Source: VXNE01 sp964518405 (lineage in GTDB: Bacteria > Pseudomonadota > Gammaproteobacteria > Pseudomonadales > Azotimanducaceae). Taken from it: 64,000 nucleotides of DNA. This document shows positions 9,601 through 17,428 of this stretch, piece after piece. Below the pieces are notes generated by a model. The model worked only from the letters and a program-made list of their open reading frames with translations. It made no database searches and was not told where the DNA came from. The stretch is from assembly GCA_964518405.1 (NCBI GenBank), contig CAZFGB010000073.1, positions 1 to 64,000 on the forward strand. Reading direction: 5' to 3'. Position 1 is the stretch's first letter; the number at the start of each line of letters is the position of its first letter. The translations under genes and the position numbers were made by a program.

Positions 9601-9893
9601 ACGCGATTACGGGAGCATCTGACACCTGCCTCGGGCCACCGAACGATCTCCTGTGCCGGGACGTGGGCTTCGCCGACGAGTACTACCTGCACAGCGTCTC
9701 CGTCGGCCGGATCGGCGATGCGTGGCAAATCCGCGGCGGCATCCGCAACGTGTTTGATACACCGCCGCCGGTAGTTGACCCAACCGAGGTCTTCTCCACC
9801 AACAACTCGCCCATAGGGTACGGTTACGACTACCGCGGAAAGCGGTACTTCCTGACCGTCCGGTACCTGCTCGGCGGCCTTGGGGCCATGTGA
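6612..9893 (+). CDS. TonB-dependent outer membrane receptor (large)
   Basis: The 1093-aa protein has a signal peptide (hydrophobic LFRIVLSACLIAF ending near AQA), a Glu-rich linker, and a TonB-box-like ELVVVTGSR at about residue 70. A plug domain follows, with VSLRGLGGNRTLILINGRR and SSVYGSDAIGGVANILL. A long beta-barrel ends in an aromatic-rich strand (RGKRYFLTVRYLLGG). It imports a ligand across the outer membrane using TonB energy. The length is above the common 700-900 aa and fits the class often paired with peptidases. The following gene encodes a secreted S9 peptidase, suggesting a peptide or depsipeptide substrate. ATG 6612 is chosen over 6558 because a GGAGGG ribosome binding site sits directly upstream. 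Confidence 0.93.
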   Translation: MNANEKPQTPWMQNLFRIVLSACLIAFSPQILAQAEDEGTEEEAPAVEEAVVAAEDEEPTADELVVVTGSRLKRDTYSSIAPLQIITAEVSREAGLIDADDILRESSASTGNQVDLTFQGYVLDNGPGATEVSLRGLGGNRTLILINGRRMAPSGVEGAPVSPNVGLIPGSLVGQFDLLLDGASSVYGSDAIGGVANILLRKDFDGFEFDVSPTVPSHENGFESKMTLTWGRNFDRGFVGAAIERSEWDPITLDDRPWTAGCERHEEIDQAGKRRQQGGIFYTQVYNMKWDDCAFGSLARRVIVPPGRIGSIYYTPGYSNGGWPDFSESSMFGAFGVDGDGDGQADVSFRDYDLNGKTQFAHLRPDITQDSFMTYGEYTLEGDMNLTPFFEVLWTRRDFFSDSGAFQLFPWVPANNPFNICNPAAENGVDCGLAYNALLNNPNFQNQMLANFGAPAFGFLYSPPMGPVRTRPIVSVRGDRVQSYVDIEQLRFVGGVSGDLPWMDFGSLSNWTFDFGVVQTTSDGTSSRPGVREDKLDYALGAYSTTHTPCENDTGAQLASDVVAGCVPVNLFAPSLYPASVVGDFATSAERNYVMDDRDFETVYNQTLVSFYMTGNLFQLPSDWIIGGIGFEYRIDDLESIPDHVARDGLFFGYFADGGAIGDKYTREFFGEIEIPVIAGQPAAEELVFNVSARFTDDEFYGGAWTHSYKMAYRPINSLLLRATTGTSYRAPNLRELFIIPQTGFLNVFDPCLIPADAIDDLTGSYIPANDDREQHVLDNCRANGVDPTVAHNSGFNSYSVEVGAGGTTGVQEERSESLSAGFAYEQEFTNAFDLSIGMNYYEIEVNDSIIEPSTGYIVYDCYNSTTGGSFCPRIQRESDPVMPFIDYIDRSFINRDSEIHRGVDLNIAFEDSWTVFDRAIDVTIDLTMHRQIEASDLFTNDQGDEDFDDYYDEWGYPEFQGQLNVRAEYGKWRFAWSTFYLGSVDQDPDGVDDWEDAITGASDTCLGPPNDLLCRDVGFADEYYLHSVSVGRIGDAWQIRGGIRNVFDTPPPVVDPTEVFSTNNSPIGYGYDYRGKRYFLTVRYLLGGLGAM

Positions 9894-9922
9894 GGAGGTG
9901 ACGCTGTAGTCGGAGGACGGCG

Positions 9923-11902
9923 ATGATCCAACGGAACCGTGCGGCCAGCTTGCGTAGCACGCTCGCCACCGCGCTATGCCTCGGCAGCCTGCTGGTCGGC
10001 GCGGCCGAGGCACCGGAACCCTATCCTCTTGAGAACTGGGCATTGCGCGCCACCATCAGCAACGTTGCGCTGTCGAGGGACGGCACCTACATAGGGCTGA
10101 TGCGTATTCCCACGCGCGGCGCCAACCCGGTCATCGAGGTGTACGAGGCGGCCGACCTCGCCAAGGAGCCGTTCCGGCTCGACGCGGACCCCATGGAGAT
10201 CGTCCAGTTTTCCTGGGTCAGCGACGAGGCGCTGGTGTTCGTATTGCGCCAGAAAGTCCGCGACAGGATCGAGGGCTACAACCGGGGCGTGTACGAGTTC
10301 AAGTTCGCGATCCTGGATGTGCCCAAGAAAGAGACGACCGAGTTGGGTAACCGCAATATCCAGGTGGCCCATGTCCTTCCCGACGAACCGGACAAGATCA
10401 TCATCGAGTACTTTCCGACGGATACGCAAGGACCCGGCGCACGGTCGAAGGAAGCGTACCGGTCCCGGTCCTACCACCTGATGGACCTCAAGACCGGGAA
10501 GACGACGCTACGAATTCGCGGCAGGCCCACGACCGGGCGGATCTTTTTTGACGCAGAGGGCAACCCCCGCTTTACCCAGGGCTTCGACAGGAATGCCCAG
10601 TCATTCGTCTGGTACACGCGCCGTCCCGGCGCGTCGGGCTGGGAGGAGGTGCACCGCCAGCACGAGGACGAGTTCGGGGGGTTCGGGATCGATGGCGTCG
10701 ACGACATGAAAGCGGACAGCATTCTCGTAACGGCCTTGAACGGCGAGGATACCTACGGGCTGTGGTCGCTCGACCTCAACACCAAGCAAATGGAGCCGAT
10801 CTACCGCCGCTCCGACGTGGATGTCTACGGCGTCCGCTACCACAGCAACCGGTGGACCAACATGGGACAGGTCACCGGGGTCGTCTACTTCGAGGACGGG
10901 TTTCACGTCGAGTACTTCGATGAAACCGAGGAGGCCATCCACGCGCAGTTGGAGAGCATCATTCCATACGCGCACTACGTGCGGATTCTGAGCCGTTCCC
11001 GGGACGGCGCGACGATGGTGGTGCATAACGTGGGACCGCGGGATCCGGGCACCTACTACCTGCTGAAGGACGGAAAGTTCCAATCCGTCGGCAGCCAGAA
11101 GCCCCTGCTGGCGAGTGAAGATCTCGCGGATGTCAGGCGCATCGAGTACCAGTCCCGCGACGGCCTGACCATTCCCGGCTTCCTGACCGTCCCGCAGGGG
11201 GAACCGCCGTTCCCACTCGTCGTCCTCCCCCACGGCGGCCCGTTCGTGCACGAGATAATTCTGTTCGACGAGTGGGCGCAACTGCTCGCCAACAACGGCT
11301 ACCTGGTACTGCAGCCGCAGTACCGCGGTTCCCAGGGTTACGGCATGAAGTTCTACACCGCCGCGTTCGAGGAAGGCGGCCAGGGTGGCTACGCCATGCA
11401 GGACGACAAGGACGACGGCGCTATGTACCTGGTCAAGGAGGGGCTCGCGGACGCAGACCGGATGGCCATGTTCGGCTGGTCCTACGGCGGATACGCCGCA
11501 CTGGTCGCGGCGGCGCGCACACCGCAGATCTACCAATGCACCGTCGCCGGTGCTGCGGTCGCGGACCGGATGATGCAGGTCAACTACTTCCGCGACAACA
11601 TCGATGGTGCCGAAGGCCTCGCGTTCGTGCAGACATGGCTGAAGAGCATGTCGCCGATCGACGATGTGGAAAAGGTCAACGTGCCGATGCTGATCGTCCA
11701 CGGCGATGTCGACCAGCGCGTGCCGGTGGACCACGCGAGGAAGTACCTGAAGGAACTGGACAAGCACGGCAAGTCGTACAAGTACGTGGAACTCGAAGGT
11801 GCCGATCACTTCTCGAACACGCTCTTCTACGACCACAAGATCACGTTCTACAACGCGCTGATCGACTACCTGAAGAACGACTGCGGACCGGGCGGGCTGT
11901 AA
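9923..11902 (+). CDS. Secreted S9-family (prolyl oligopeptidase-like) peptidase
   Basis: The 659-aa protein begins with a signal peptide (about residues 10-28, ending near GAAEA). A beta-propeller region of about 360 residues is followed by an alpha/beta-hydrolase domain. The catalytic triad is visible: Ser in GWSYGGYAA, Asp in HGDVDQRVP, and His in EGADHFSN. The oxyanion segment LPHGGPF is also present. S9 enzymes cleave short peptides or dipeptides, here in the periplasm. The gene starts 29 bp after the TonB receptor and probably shares its transcript, which supports joint peptide capture and breakdown. Confidence 0.92.
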   Translation: MIQRNRAASLRSTLATALCLGSLLVGAAEAPEPYPLENWALRATISNVALSRDGTYIGLMRIPTRGANPVIEVYEAADLAKEPFRLDADPMEIVQFSWVSDEALVFVLRQKVRDRIEGYNRGVYEFKFAILDVPKKETTELGNRNIQVAHVLPDEPDKIIIEYFPTDTQGPGARSKEAYRSRSYHLMDLKTGKTTLRIRGRPTTGRIFFDAEGNPRFTQGFDRNAQSFVWYTRRPGASGWEEVHRQHEDEFGGFGIDGVDDMKADSILVTALNGEDTYGLWSLDLNTKQMEPIYRRSDVDVYGVRYHSNRWTNMGQVTGVVYFEDGFHVEYFDETEEAIHAQLESIIPYAHYVRILSRSRDGATMVVHNVGPRDPGTYYLLKDGKFQSVGSQKPLLASEDLADVRRIEYQSRDGLTIPGFLTVPQGEPPFPLVVLPHGGPFVHEIILFDEWAQLLANNGYLVLQPQYRGSQGYGMKFYTAAFEEGGQGGYAMQDDKDDGAMYLVKEGLADADRMAMFGWSYGGYAALVAAARTPQIYQCTVAGAAVADRMMQVNYFRDNIDGAEGLAFVQTWLKSMSPIDDVEKVNVPMLIVHGDVDQRVPVDHARKYLKELDKHGKSYKYVELEGADHFSNTLFYDHKITFYNALIDYLKNDCGPGGL

Positions 11903-12243
11903 CGGCTCCGCCCGGATTCCGTTTCGGCGAATCCGACTTCATCGCTCGGCGTATTTCGAGCAGTTGGCCGTCTTGGATTTCTGCCATTCCGAGCGTTCAG
12001 GATGGCCTTCACGTGACTCTGCGATTTGCCTCCTCGAAGCGCTGACGCCATGTCCGGGCCAAGCCTCATACGCCCATTCGAACTCGTCCCCGACGAGGTG
12101 GACTGGACCGGGCGGTGGCGCGGCGAAGCGATCTGGCGGGTGCTGAACGCCGCCCGAGACGGGGACGCCCCCAAGCCTACCTCGCCTCCACCTCCCCGTA
12201 GTTGAAGAATTCGCGAGGCTGAACGAAACCCTCTGCTGGCTGC
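11903..12243. other. Convergent intergenic region, no supported gene
   Basis: Between the peptidase and the convergent dehydrogenase. A 51-codon open frame (12050-12205, +) encodes a Trp/Arg-containing peptide that ends in a Pro-rich tail. It has no convincing ribosome binding site and matches no family I know. It could be a short remnant or chance. No terminator with a T-run is evident. Confidence 0.3.
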
Positions 12244-13296
12244 TCAAACCGGCAGCGCGGTAGAGGCATCCGGCACATCGGCCCAGCGGCCCGGATTCGT
12301 GTGCCGCATGATCGCGATGGTCTTGATCACGTCGGGATTCGCCAGACCGTGCGGCTTCTTCCCGGTCAGCACGAAGATGATGTTCTCCGCCTGCATGACA
12401 GACGTTTCCGCGATGAACACCGGAGACATGGCGGCGACGTGCGGCGTCACGTAGCAATTCGGAAGACGCAGCAGGCGGCTGTCGGAAGGCAACGGTTCGA
12501 TTTCCGTCACGTCGAGCGCCGCGGCTTCGATTTCGCCCGCTTCAAGGGCATCGGCAAGCGCTTCCTCGCTGACAATGGGTCCGCGCGCGGTATTGATCAG
12601 CAACGCGGTGGATTTCATCCGCTTGAAGGTTCCGGCATCGAAAAGGTACTTGGACTCGGCCGTCGCCGCGCTGTGGATGGTGATGTAGTCCGCCTCGGCG
12701 GTCAGCGTCTCGAAGTCCACGAGTTGGACGCCATACAGGTCGCCGGCAAGCTGGTTGACGTACGGATCATGCGCAAGAATGCGGTTGACCCCGAATCCCC
12801 GCACGCGGTTGGCGAACGCGCGGCCGACATTGCCGAAGCCCACGATGCCGACGGTATGGCCCGCCAACCGGCGCATCGACGTGGTGAACGTGCCCCTCGA
12901 ACGCGGATCGTCCGCCCAGGCGCCAGCGCGAGTGCTCGTGATGGCATCGTACAGACGCCGGGTCAGCAACAGCAGCAGCGACATCGCGTGATCGGCGACT
13001 TCCGTGGTGTTCGAACCCGGCACGTTGCACACCATCACCCCGAGTTGCGTGGCCGCATCAAGGTCGATGGAATCCACGCCGACGCCGAAGCGGCTGACCG
13101 CCTTGAGGTTCGGGCAGGACTCCATGACTCGCCGGGTTGTCGGCGGCTGGATGCTCACCTGCGCGCCGTCGGCGTCGCCGATCAGTTCGATCATCTCGGC
13201 CTCGGTCCGGCAGCCGCCCTCCGTGACCTCGATTCCCGCCGCCTCGTAAAGTTCTCTCTGTCCGTCCCGGGCGCCGCCCTGCAACACTACTTTCAC
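12244..13296 (-). CDS. D-2-hydroxyacid dehydrogenase (phosphoglycerate dehydrogenase-like)
   Basis: The 350-aa protein has the D-isomer-specific 2-hydroxyacid dehydrogenase layout. An N-terminal substrate domain contains RFGVGVDSID and NVPGSNTTEVADHAMSLLL. A Rossmann NAD-binding motif follows (GIVGFGNVGRAFA). The catalytic Arg is in NTARGPIV, Glu in DVTEIEPLP and His in TPHVAAMS. It would reduce or oxidise a 2-keto/2-hydroxy acid with NAD(P). Substrate is not assigned. The start is GTG with AAGAAGGA upstream in the gene's own orientation. No linked pathway genes are adjacent, so it is probably monocistronic. Confidence 0.88.
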   Translation of the reverse strand: MKVVLQGGARDGQRELYEAAGIEVTEGGCRTEAEMIELIGDADGAQVSIQPPTTRRVMESCPNLKAVSRFGVGVDSIDLDAATQLGVMVCNVPGSNTTEVADHAMSLLLLLTRRLYDAITSTRAGAWADDPRSRGTFTTSMRRLAGHTVGIVGFGNVGRAFANRVRGFGVNRILAHDPYVNQLAGDLYGVQLVDFETLTAEADYITIHSAATAESKYLFDAGTFKRMKSTALLINTARGPIVSEEALADALEAGEIEAAALDVTEIEPLPSDSRLLRLPNCYVTPHVAAMSPVFIAETSVMQAENIIFVLTGKKPHGLANPDVIKTIAIMRHTNPGRWADVPDASTALPV

Positions 13297-13604
13297 TGCA
13301 TGTCCTTCTTTTTGTTGGTGGATGGAAAGAACCCGTCGATCACCGCCGCGTCGATGGCGTCTTGGCCTTTATCTGCGCGCGATGCAAGCCGAGACGAGGA
13401 CGAGCGCCGGCGCCGATTCGTCGAATCTTCTCTCCTTCATGGAGACTGGGCGGCGAATCCAGGCGATGATCGCCGACGCTTCAGCCTGCCAGCGCCGGTG
13501 GTCGGCGCAGCTCCAACAGTAGCCCCCGGAGGTCGCCCTTGCCTCACCCGTCCCGGCGGGCACCTCGACGCGCCCCGACCCGATTTGCGAGAGGGCAACT
13601 CCCG
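13297..13604. other. Intergenic region between dehydrogenase and first secreted paralogue
   Basis: These 308 bases carry the promoter and ribosome binding site of the dehydrogenase (minus strand) and the 3' flank of the first small secreted paralogue. Open frames here are short, lack ribosome binding sites and resemble no family. I see no repeat or RNA gene. Confidence 0.3.
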
Positions 13605-14087
13605 CTATCGGCGTTGCAGATAGCCGTCGTCGGTCGCTGTCAGCTCGCCGTTCAACGCCAACGACGGGCTCTGAGTCTCGGGCGTGCCGTATGTCTGGAT
13701 GGAGCAGGTCAAGGCCAACGTCACATCGCTGGAGCTGGTCGTGAAGGGATCCGAACTTTTCGGCTTGCACTTGGCGGCGATGTCTTGCACCGACCCCGCC
13801 AGGGTCGCGTCCCAGGCGAGCACGTGGTTGCTCGTATCCCAGCTAACGTCGCCGGAAAGATCGAATTTCGTCGACCGGGTGCCCCCCGCCTTATCGTTGC
13901 ACGTTGCCGAAACGGTGAAGCTCGTATCCTTCACCACGGCGGCGGAGAATTCCTTGCACTGATCCTGCAGATTGCCGCTCACATCGGTGCTGTCGTAGTC
14001 GGCGGCGGCAGGCAGCGCCGCGCAAAGCACGAAACCGCAGATGACTGCGCCCGCGCGTCTACCGCGGACGGGACTGACGTTTCTCAT
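13605..14087 (-). CDS. Small secreted four-cysteine protein, CVNH-like (paralogue 1)
   Basis: The 160-aa protein has a signal peptide (Arg-rich start, then GAVICGFVLCAALPAAA) and a mature part of about 125 residues with two similar halves. Each half holds a Cys pair (QCKEF...TCND; KCKPK...TCSI), and the halves share the pattern of a hydrophobic strand, Cys, then Ser/Asp-Leu-Ser/Asn-G. FDLSGDVSWDTSNHVLAWD resembles the cyanovirin-N-homology pattern (C, LxAxC, G, SxxDL, DGxLxW), so a carbohydrate-binding lectin is possible. Loops between cysteines are longer than in cyanovirin-N, so the family is tentative. The start is the Met just before RNVSP, with GAGG a few bases upstream. Confidence 0.6.
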   Translation of the reverse strand: MRNVSPVRGRRAGAVICGFVLCAALPAAADYDSTDVSGNLQDQCKEFSAAVVKDTSFTVSATCNDKAGGTRSTKFDLSGDVSWDTSNHVLAWDATLAGSVQDIAAKCKPKSSDPFTTSSSDVTLALTCSIQTYGTPETQSPSLALNGELTATDDGYLQRR

Positions 14088-14330
14088 GATGATCCTCTTC
14101 CGATATCCAGCCACAGACAGCCTCACTGTACCCAACGCTCCGTATCATGTACAGACAAGCAGACAATCAAGGCAGCCAAGGCAGATTGCCCGCGCCAACC
14201 GGTTTCGAAGCGGGCTGCGGGCCGGTGGTGCCGCGCGCGCCGGTCGGCCGTGACGTTCCGGACGGCGCGCCTCCCGCTCGTTCAGACCGGAGTCTCGGCG
14301 ACCAGCGGGAGAGCGAGTCGGCTTGCCGGC

Positions 14331-14822
14331 CTAGCGGCGGCTCAGGCTGCCGTCGCTGCCTACTTTCAGATTCCCGTTCAGCGCCAGCGACGCATTCGCG
14401 GTGCCGGGCGCGCCGGTCGGCTCCCGCATGGCGCAGGTCAAGGCCAACGTCACGTCGGTGGCGCTGGTCGTGAAGGGACTTGCGCCGTTCGGCTTGCAAT
14501 TGGCCGCGATGTCCACCACCGAGGTCGACAAGGTCGCGTCCCAGCTAAGCGAGTGTTGGTGAATGTCCCAGCGAACGTGCCCCGACAGGTCGAATTCGGC
14601 GGAATTAAGGGTGCTGCTCCCATCCTTGTTGCACTCCGCCGAAACGGTGAAGCTCGTATCCTCCACCACCGAAGCGGTGAAGTCCTTGCACTGGCTCTGC
14701 AGATTGCCGTCCAGGGAAGTGCTGTCGTAGTTGGCGCCGGCAGTCAGCGCCGCCACGGAAAACAGGAAACCGCAGATGGCTGCACCGGCACGAGCGCCGC
14801 GGGCGGGACTAGTGTTTCTCAT
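14331..14822 (-). CDS. Small secreted four-cysteine protein, CVNH-like (paralogue 2)
   Basis: This 163-aa protein is clearly a paralogue of its neighbours. It shares the signal peptide type (ARAGAAICGFLFSVAALTAGA), the opening YDSTSLDGNLQSQCKDF, TSFTVSAECNK, FDLSGHVRWD, DIAANCKP, DVTLALTCAM and the terminal LNGNLKVGSDGSLSRR. Four cysteines sit in two pairs as in paralogue 1. It is exported to the periplasm or outside. The carbohydrate-binding cyanovirin-like assignment is an inference from motif spacing only. It is expressed from its own promoter, because a conserved upstream block (14895-14930) recurs before paralogue 3. Confidence 0.6.
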   Translation of the reverse strand: MRNTSPARGARAGAAICGFLFSVAALTAGANYDSTSLDGNLQSQCKDFTASVVEDTSFTVSAECNKDGSSTLNSAEFDLSGHVRWDIHQHSLSWDATLSTSVVDIAANCKPNGASPFTTSATDVTLALTCAMREPTGAPGTANASLALNGNLKVGSDGSLSRR

Positions 14823-14894
14823 GATGGGTCTGCCGCTTCAGGGACTGCCGAAGCTACCACAAATCACCTACGATGGACGCGGAAGTCGATGCGA

Positions 14895-14930
14895 CCTTCA
14901 GTATTGTCTTTCGGCACCGACCATAATCGG
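14895..14930 (-). promoter_or_regulatory. Conserved upstream block of paralogue 2
   Basis: This stretch (CCTTC, then TATTGTCTTT, GGCAC and GACCATAATCGG on the plus strand) recurs almost identically at 15554-15593 upstream of paralogue 3. It lies about 75 bp before the paralogue 2 start. Conservation outside the coding region suggests a shared promoter or regulator site copied with the gene. Confidence 0.5.
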
Positions 14931-15000
14931 CATGTCGGCGACCGCCAAAGGCCACCGAACCGACCCCGACGCACCCGAGGGCCGAGGGGCGCAACTCCGC

Positions 15001-15456
15001 TTATCGGCGTTTCAGGTTGCCGTCCTTGCCTACTTGCAGATTTCCGTTCAGCCCCAGCCACACGTTCGCTGTCGTTCCAGCGCAGGTCAAAACCAGCTTA
15101 ATGTCGTTGACGCCGCCTGCGTAGAACTTCGGACTGCAGGAGTCCGCGATGTCGGTCACCGTGTCCGAGAGGGCCGTGTCCCAGCTGACCGTGTAGTCGC
15201 TCGTGTCATAGCTAACGTCGCCGGAAAGGTCGAAACTGGTCGACTGCGTACCGCCCCCCTCCTTGTTGCAATTCGCCGTAATGGTAAAGCTCGTACCCGA
15301 CACCACGCTGGCGCCGAAGTCATTGCACTGGTTCTGCAGATTGCCGTCCAGGGATGTGCTGTCATAGGCGGCGGCGGTCAGCGCTCCCACGCAGAGCAGG
15401 AAACCGCAGGCGGCTGCGCCGGCACGGTTGCCGCAGGGGGGATTGGCGTTTTTCAT
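15001..15456 (-). CDS. Small secreted four-cysteine protein, CVNH-like (paralogue 3)
   Basis: The 151-aa third copy has the signal peptide AGAAACGFLLCVGALTAAA, then YDSTSLDGNLQNQCNDF, TSFTITANCNK, FDLSGDVSYD, DIADSCSP, DIKLVLTCAG and LNGNLQVGKDGNLKRR. It keeps all four cysteines but is shorter between the last Cys and the C-terminal block. A larger in-frame extension upstream of 15456 exists but lacks a ribosome binding site and signal peptide, so the start is at the MKN codon. Three head-to-tail paralogues on one strand indicate local duplication and divergence. Confidence 0.62.
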   Translation of the reverse strand: MKNANPPCGNRAGAAACGFLLCVGALTAAAYDSTSLDGNLQNQCNDFGASVVSGTSFTITANCNKEGGGTQSTSFDLSGDVSYDTSDYTVSWDTALSDTVTDIADSCSPKFYAGGVNDIKLVLTCAGTTANVWLGLNGNLQVGKDGNLKRR

Positions 15457-15787
15457 GATGGCCTTCCGATTCACGGATTGTCGATAGTAGCGCACATCAC
15501 CGACGATGGACGCGAATACGATGAAGAAGACGACGAAGCAATGAAGCCCGGAGCCTTCAATATTGTCTTTTGGCACGGTTGGACCATAATCGGCCAGAGG
15601 AACCCGCCGCGGCTCCCGGCGCCCGGCGACATCGTAGACGCCGGAGGAGACAGCGTGTAGCGTTTCGCTGGACGGTCCCGCCGCTTCGAGCCGCCCGCGT
15701 CCGGGACGCTCCCAGTCATCGCCATGCGGCATTCGGGGGTCTCCCCGGGGCGGGCGCGGAACCTCAGTTGGGACCTGGGATGCTGGC
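15457..15787. other. Divergent intergenic region between paralogue 3 and the export operon
   Basis: It holds the conserved upstream block of paralogue 3 and presumably the promoter of the TolC/adaptor/ABC operon on the plus strand. No gene or RNA is supported. Possible plus-strand open frames read through GC-rich sequence without ribosome binding sites. Confidence 0.35.
15554..15593 (-). promoter_or_regulatory. Conserved upstream block of paralogue 3
   Basis: Second copy of the block at 14895-14930, about 98 bp upstream of paralogue 3. It has a 4-base insertion relative to the other copy between GGCAC and GACCATAATCGG. On the minus strand it reads as an AT-rich segment with an ACAATATTG core that could include a -10 element. 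Confidence 0.5.
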
Positions 15788-17428
15788 ATGACCACCGACA
15801 TCGTTGGACCGCCCTCCATTCCGGGGCGAGTCGGTGCGCCGCTGCGACCGACCGCTTGCCGACGTGTCCGGGCGAATTCGATCCGCATTGTCCAGCCGCC
15901 GGTTCGCGCGATACTCCAGAAACGCCGCAGCGCCCTGTTGAGACGATGCAGTTCGGCGGCGGTCGTCGCTTTCGCCTGCGCGTACGGTCCCGCGCAGGCG
16001 AGTGACGCGGAATCTCGTGACGACGCGCGCGGCATGCGCGATATCGAGCTGTCACTCACGCAAGCCGTCAACCGCGCACTGCAGGACAATCCGACCCTGA
16101 TCGACGCGAAGCTGAACCGCCGGATCCAGCGTTTCGATCTCGCGCAGGCCCAGAACCGCTTCGTGCCCGAGCTGAGCTTCGGCACCCTGAGCGTCGAGCA
16201 GACCGCCGATCTGGGCGAGGACGCCGAGTTCTACCGGCTCGCGGCCGGACCCGGCGTGCTGCTGCGCCTGCCGACCGGCGGCACGGTGGACGTGAGCCCT
16301 TCCTGGTCGGTGTTCCTGGACGAATCGGGCCAGTCGATTTCGGACGGCGCCGGCGTACGCTTCCGACTGCGGCAACCGCTGCTCCGCGGCGGCGGTCTCA
16401 AGGTCGGCATGGCGCCCGTCCGCCTGGCGCGCATCGCCGAAGCGGGCCATGTGCTGACATTCGAGGCCGCGACCATGGATGTCGTCACCGCATTGATCTA
16501 CCGGTATCGCGCCGTGATCGAGGCCGAGCGGCGCACCGCGATCGACCAGGGAGCGCTGGACCGGGCCCGGGACACGCTGGCGGTGAACCGCGCGCTCATC
16601 GACACCGGTCGAATGGCGGACGCGGCCATCGCCGAGACGGAGGCGGAAGTCGCCCGCCGGGAATTGGCGCTCATACGCAGCCGGGACGGACGCGACAACG
16701 CGCACCGCGATCTCAACGTCATGCTGAATCTGGACGCCGGGATGCGCGTGATCCCCACCCAGCGGGCTACTGTCGATGCGAGCGCCGAGGCGCCGCACCT
16801 GAACGACGTCCTGGCCCTCGCGCGGGCCGGCCACACCGCTTATCGTCGGGCGCTGCTCAACGTCCAGAGGGCCGAGATCGGCGTGGCGCTGGCGGAGAAC
16901 GACATGCGCTGGGACGTGAGCCTTGTCGGCGATGTCGAATTGCGGCGCACCGGATCGCTCGACGGCGGGCAGGGCGCGCTCGTGCGCGACCTGACGCGCC
17001 CGTATACGGTGGGGGTCGCGCTGTCCATTCCCGTCGGCGACGCGGCCGCCAAGGCCCGCCGCCGCGCCCGGCTCGCGGCGCGGACGGCGGCGCGCCAGGC
17101 GGAGCAGGCGCTCGCCAGCACGGTCCGCGAGATGGAGACGGACGTTCAGAACGGCGTACGGGCGATCCGCGTCGGCCTTCGCGAAGTGGAGCTCGCGCAA
17201 CGCGCTCTGGAACTGGCGGCGGCGAAACTCGATGTCGAGCAGGAAAAGCTGCGCCTCGGACTCTCCACGAACTTCCGGGTGACCCAGTTCCAGGCCGACC
17301 TGGTCCAGGCGCAGGTCAGCGAACTGAACGCCCGCATCGGCTATCTCAACGCGGTCGCCGCGCTGGACCGCACGGTCGGCGGCACGCTCGCCACCTGGAA
17401 CATCGACATCGAGGCGATGCAGGAATGA
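15788..17428 (+). CDS. TolC-family outer membrane efflux protein
   Basis: The 546-aa protein has the outer membrane efflux layout. A signal-peptide-like hydrophobic run is followed by MRDIELSLTQAVNRALQDNPTL and two repeated long helical regions rich in Ala, Glu and Arg. The second includes EVELAQRALELAAAKLDVEQEK and TNFRVTQFQADLV, typical of the TolC coiled-coil barrel. It would form the outer membrane duct of the export system encoded next. The start is uncertain: ATG 15788 gives a long Arg-rich leader, while a downstream TTG about 15951 would give a more usual signal peptide. It overlaps the adaptor by ATGA. Confidence 0.85.
   Translation: MTTDIVGPPSIPGRVGAPLRPTACRRVRANSIRIVQPPVRAILQKRRSALLRRCSSAAVVAFACAYGPAQASDAESRDDARGMRDIELSLTQAVNRALQDNPTLIDAKLNRRIQRFDLAQAQNRFVPELSFGTLSVEQTADLGEDAEFYRLAAGPGVLLRLPTGGTVDVSPSWSVFLDESGQSISDGAGVRFRLRQPLLRGGGLKVGMAPVRLARIAEAGHVLTFEAATMDVVTALIYRYRAVIEAERRTAIDQGALDRARDTLAVNRALIDTGRMADAAIAETEAEVARRELALIRSRDGRDNAHRDLNVMLNLDAGMRVIPTQRATVDASAEAPHLNDVLALARAGHTAYRRALLNVQRAEIGVALAENDMRWDVSLVGDVELRRTGSLDGGQGALVRDLTRPYTVGVALSIPVGDAAAKARRRARLAARTAARQAEQALASTVREMETDVQNGVRAIRVGLREVELAQRALELAAAKLDVEQEKLRLGLSTNFRVTQFQADLVQAQVSELNARIGYLNAVAALDRTVGGTLATWNIDIEAMQE

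Noticed and set aside
12050..12205. 51-codon small protein between two convergent genes
   Set aside because: No ribosome binding site and no known family; listed only as content of the intergenic region.
15457..16185. Upstream extension of paralogue 3 by about 240 codons
   Set aside because: It would bury the signal peptide and cover the promoter region and the start of the divergent TolC gene. The MKN start at 15456 gives a normal secreted protein.
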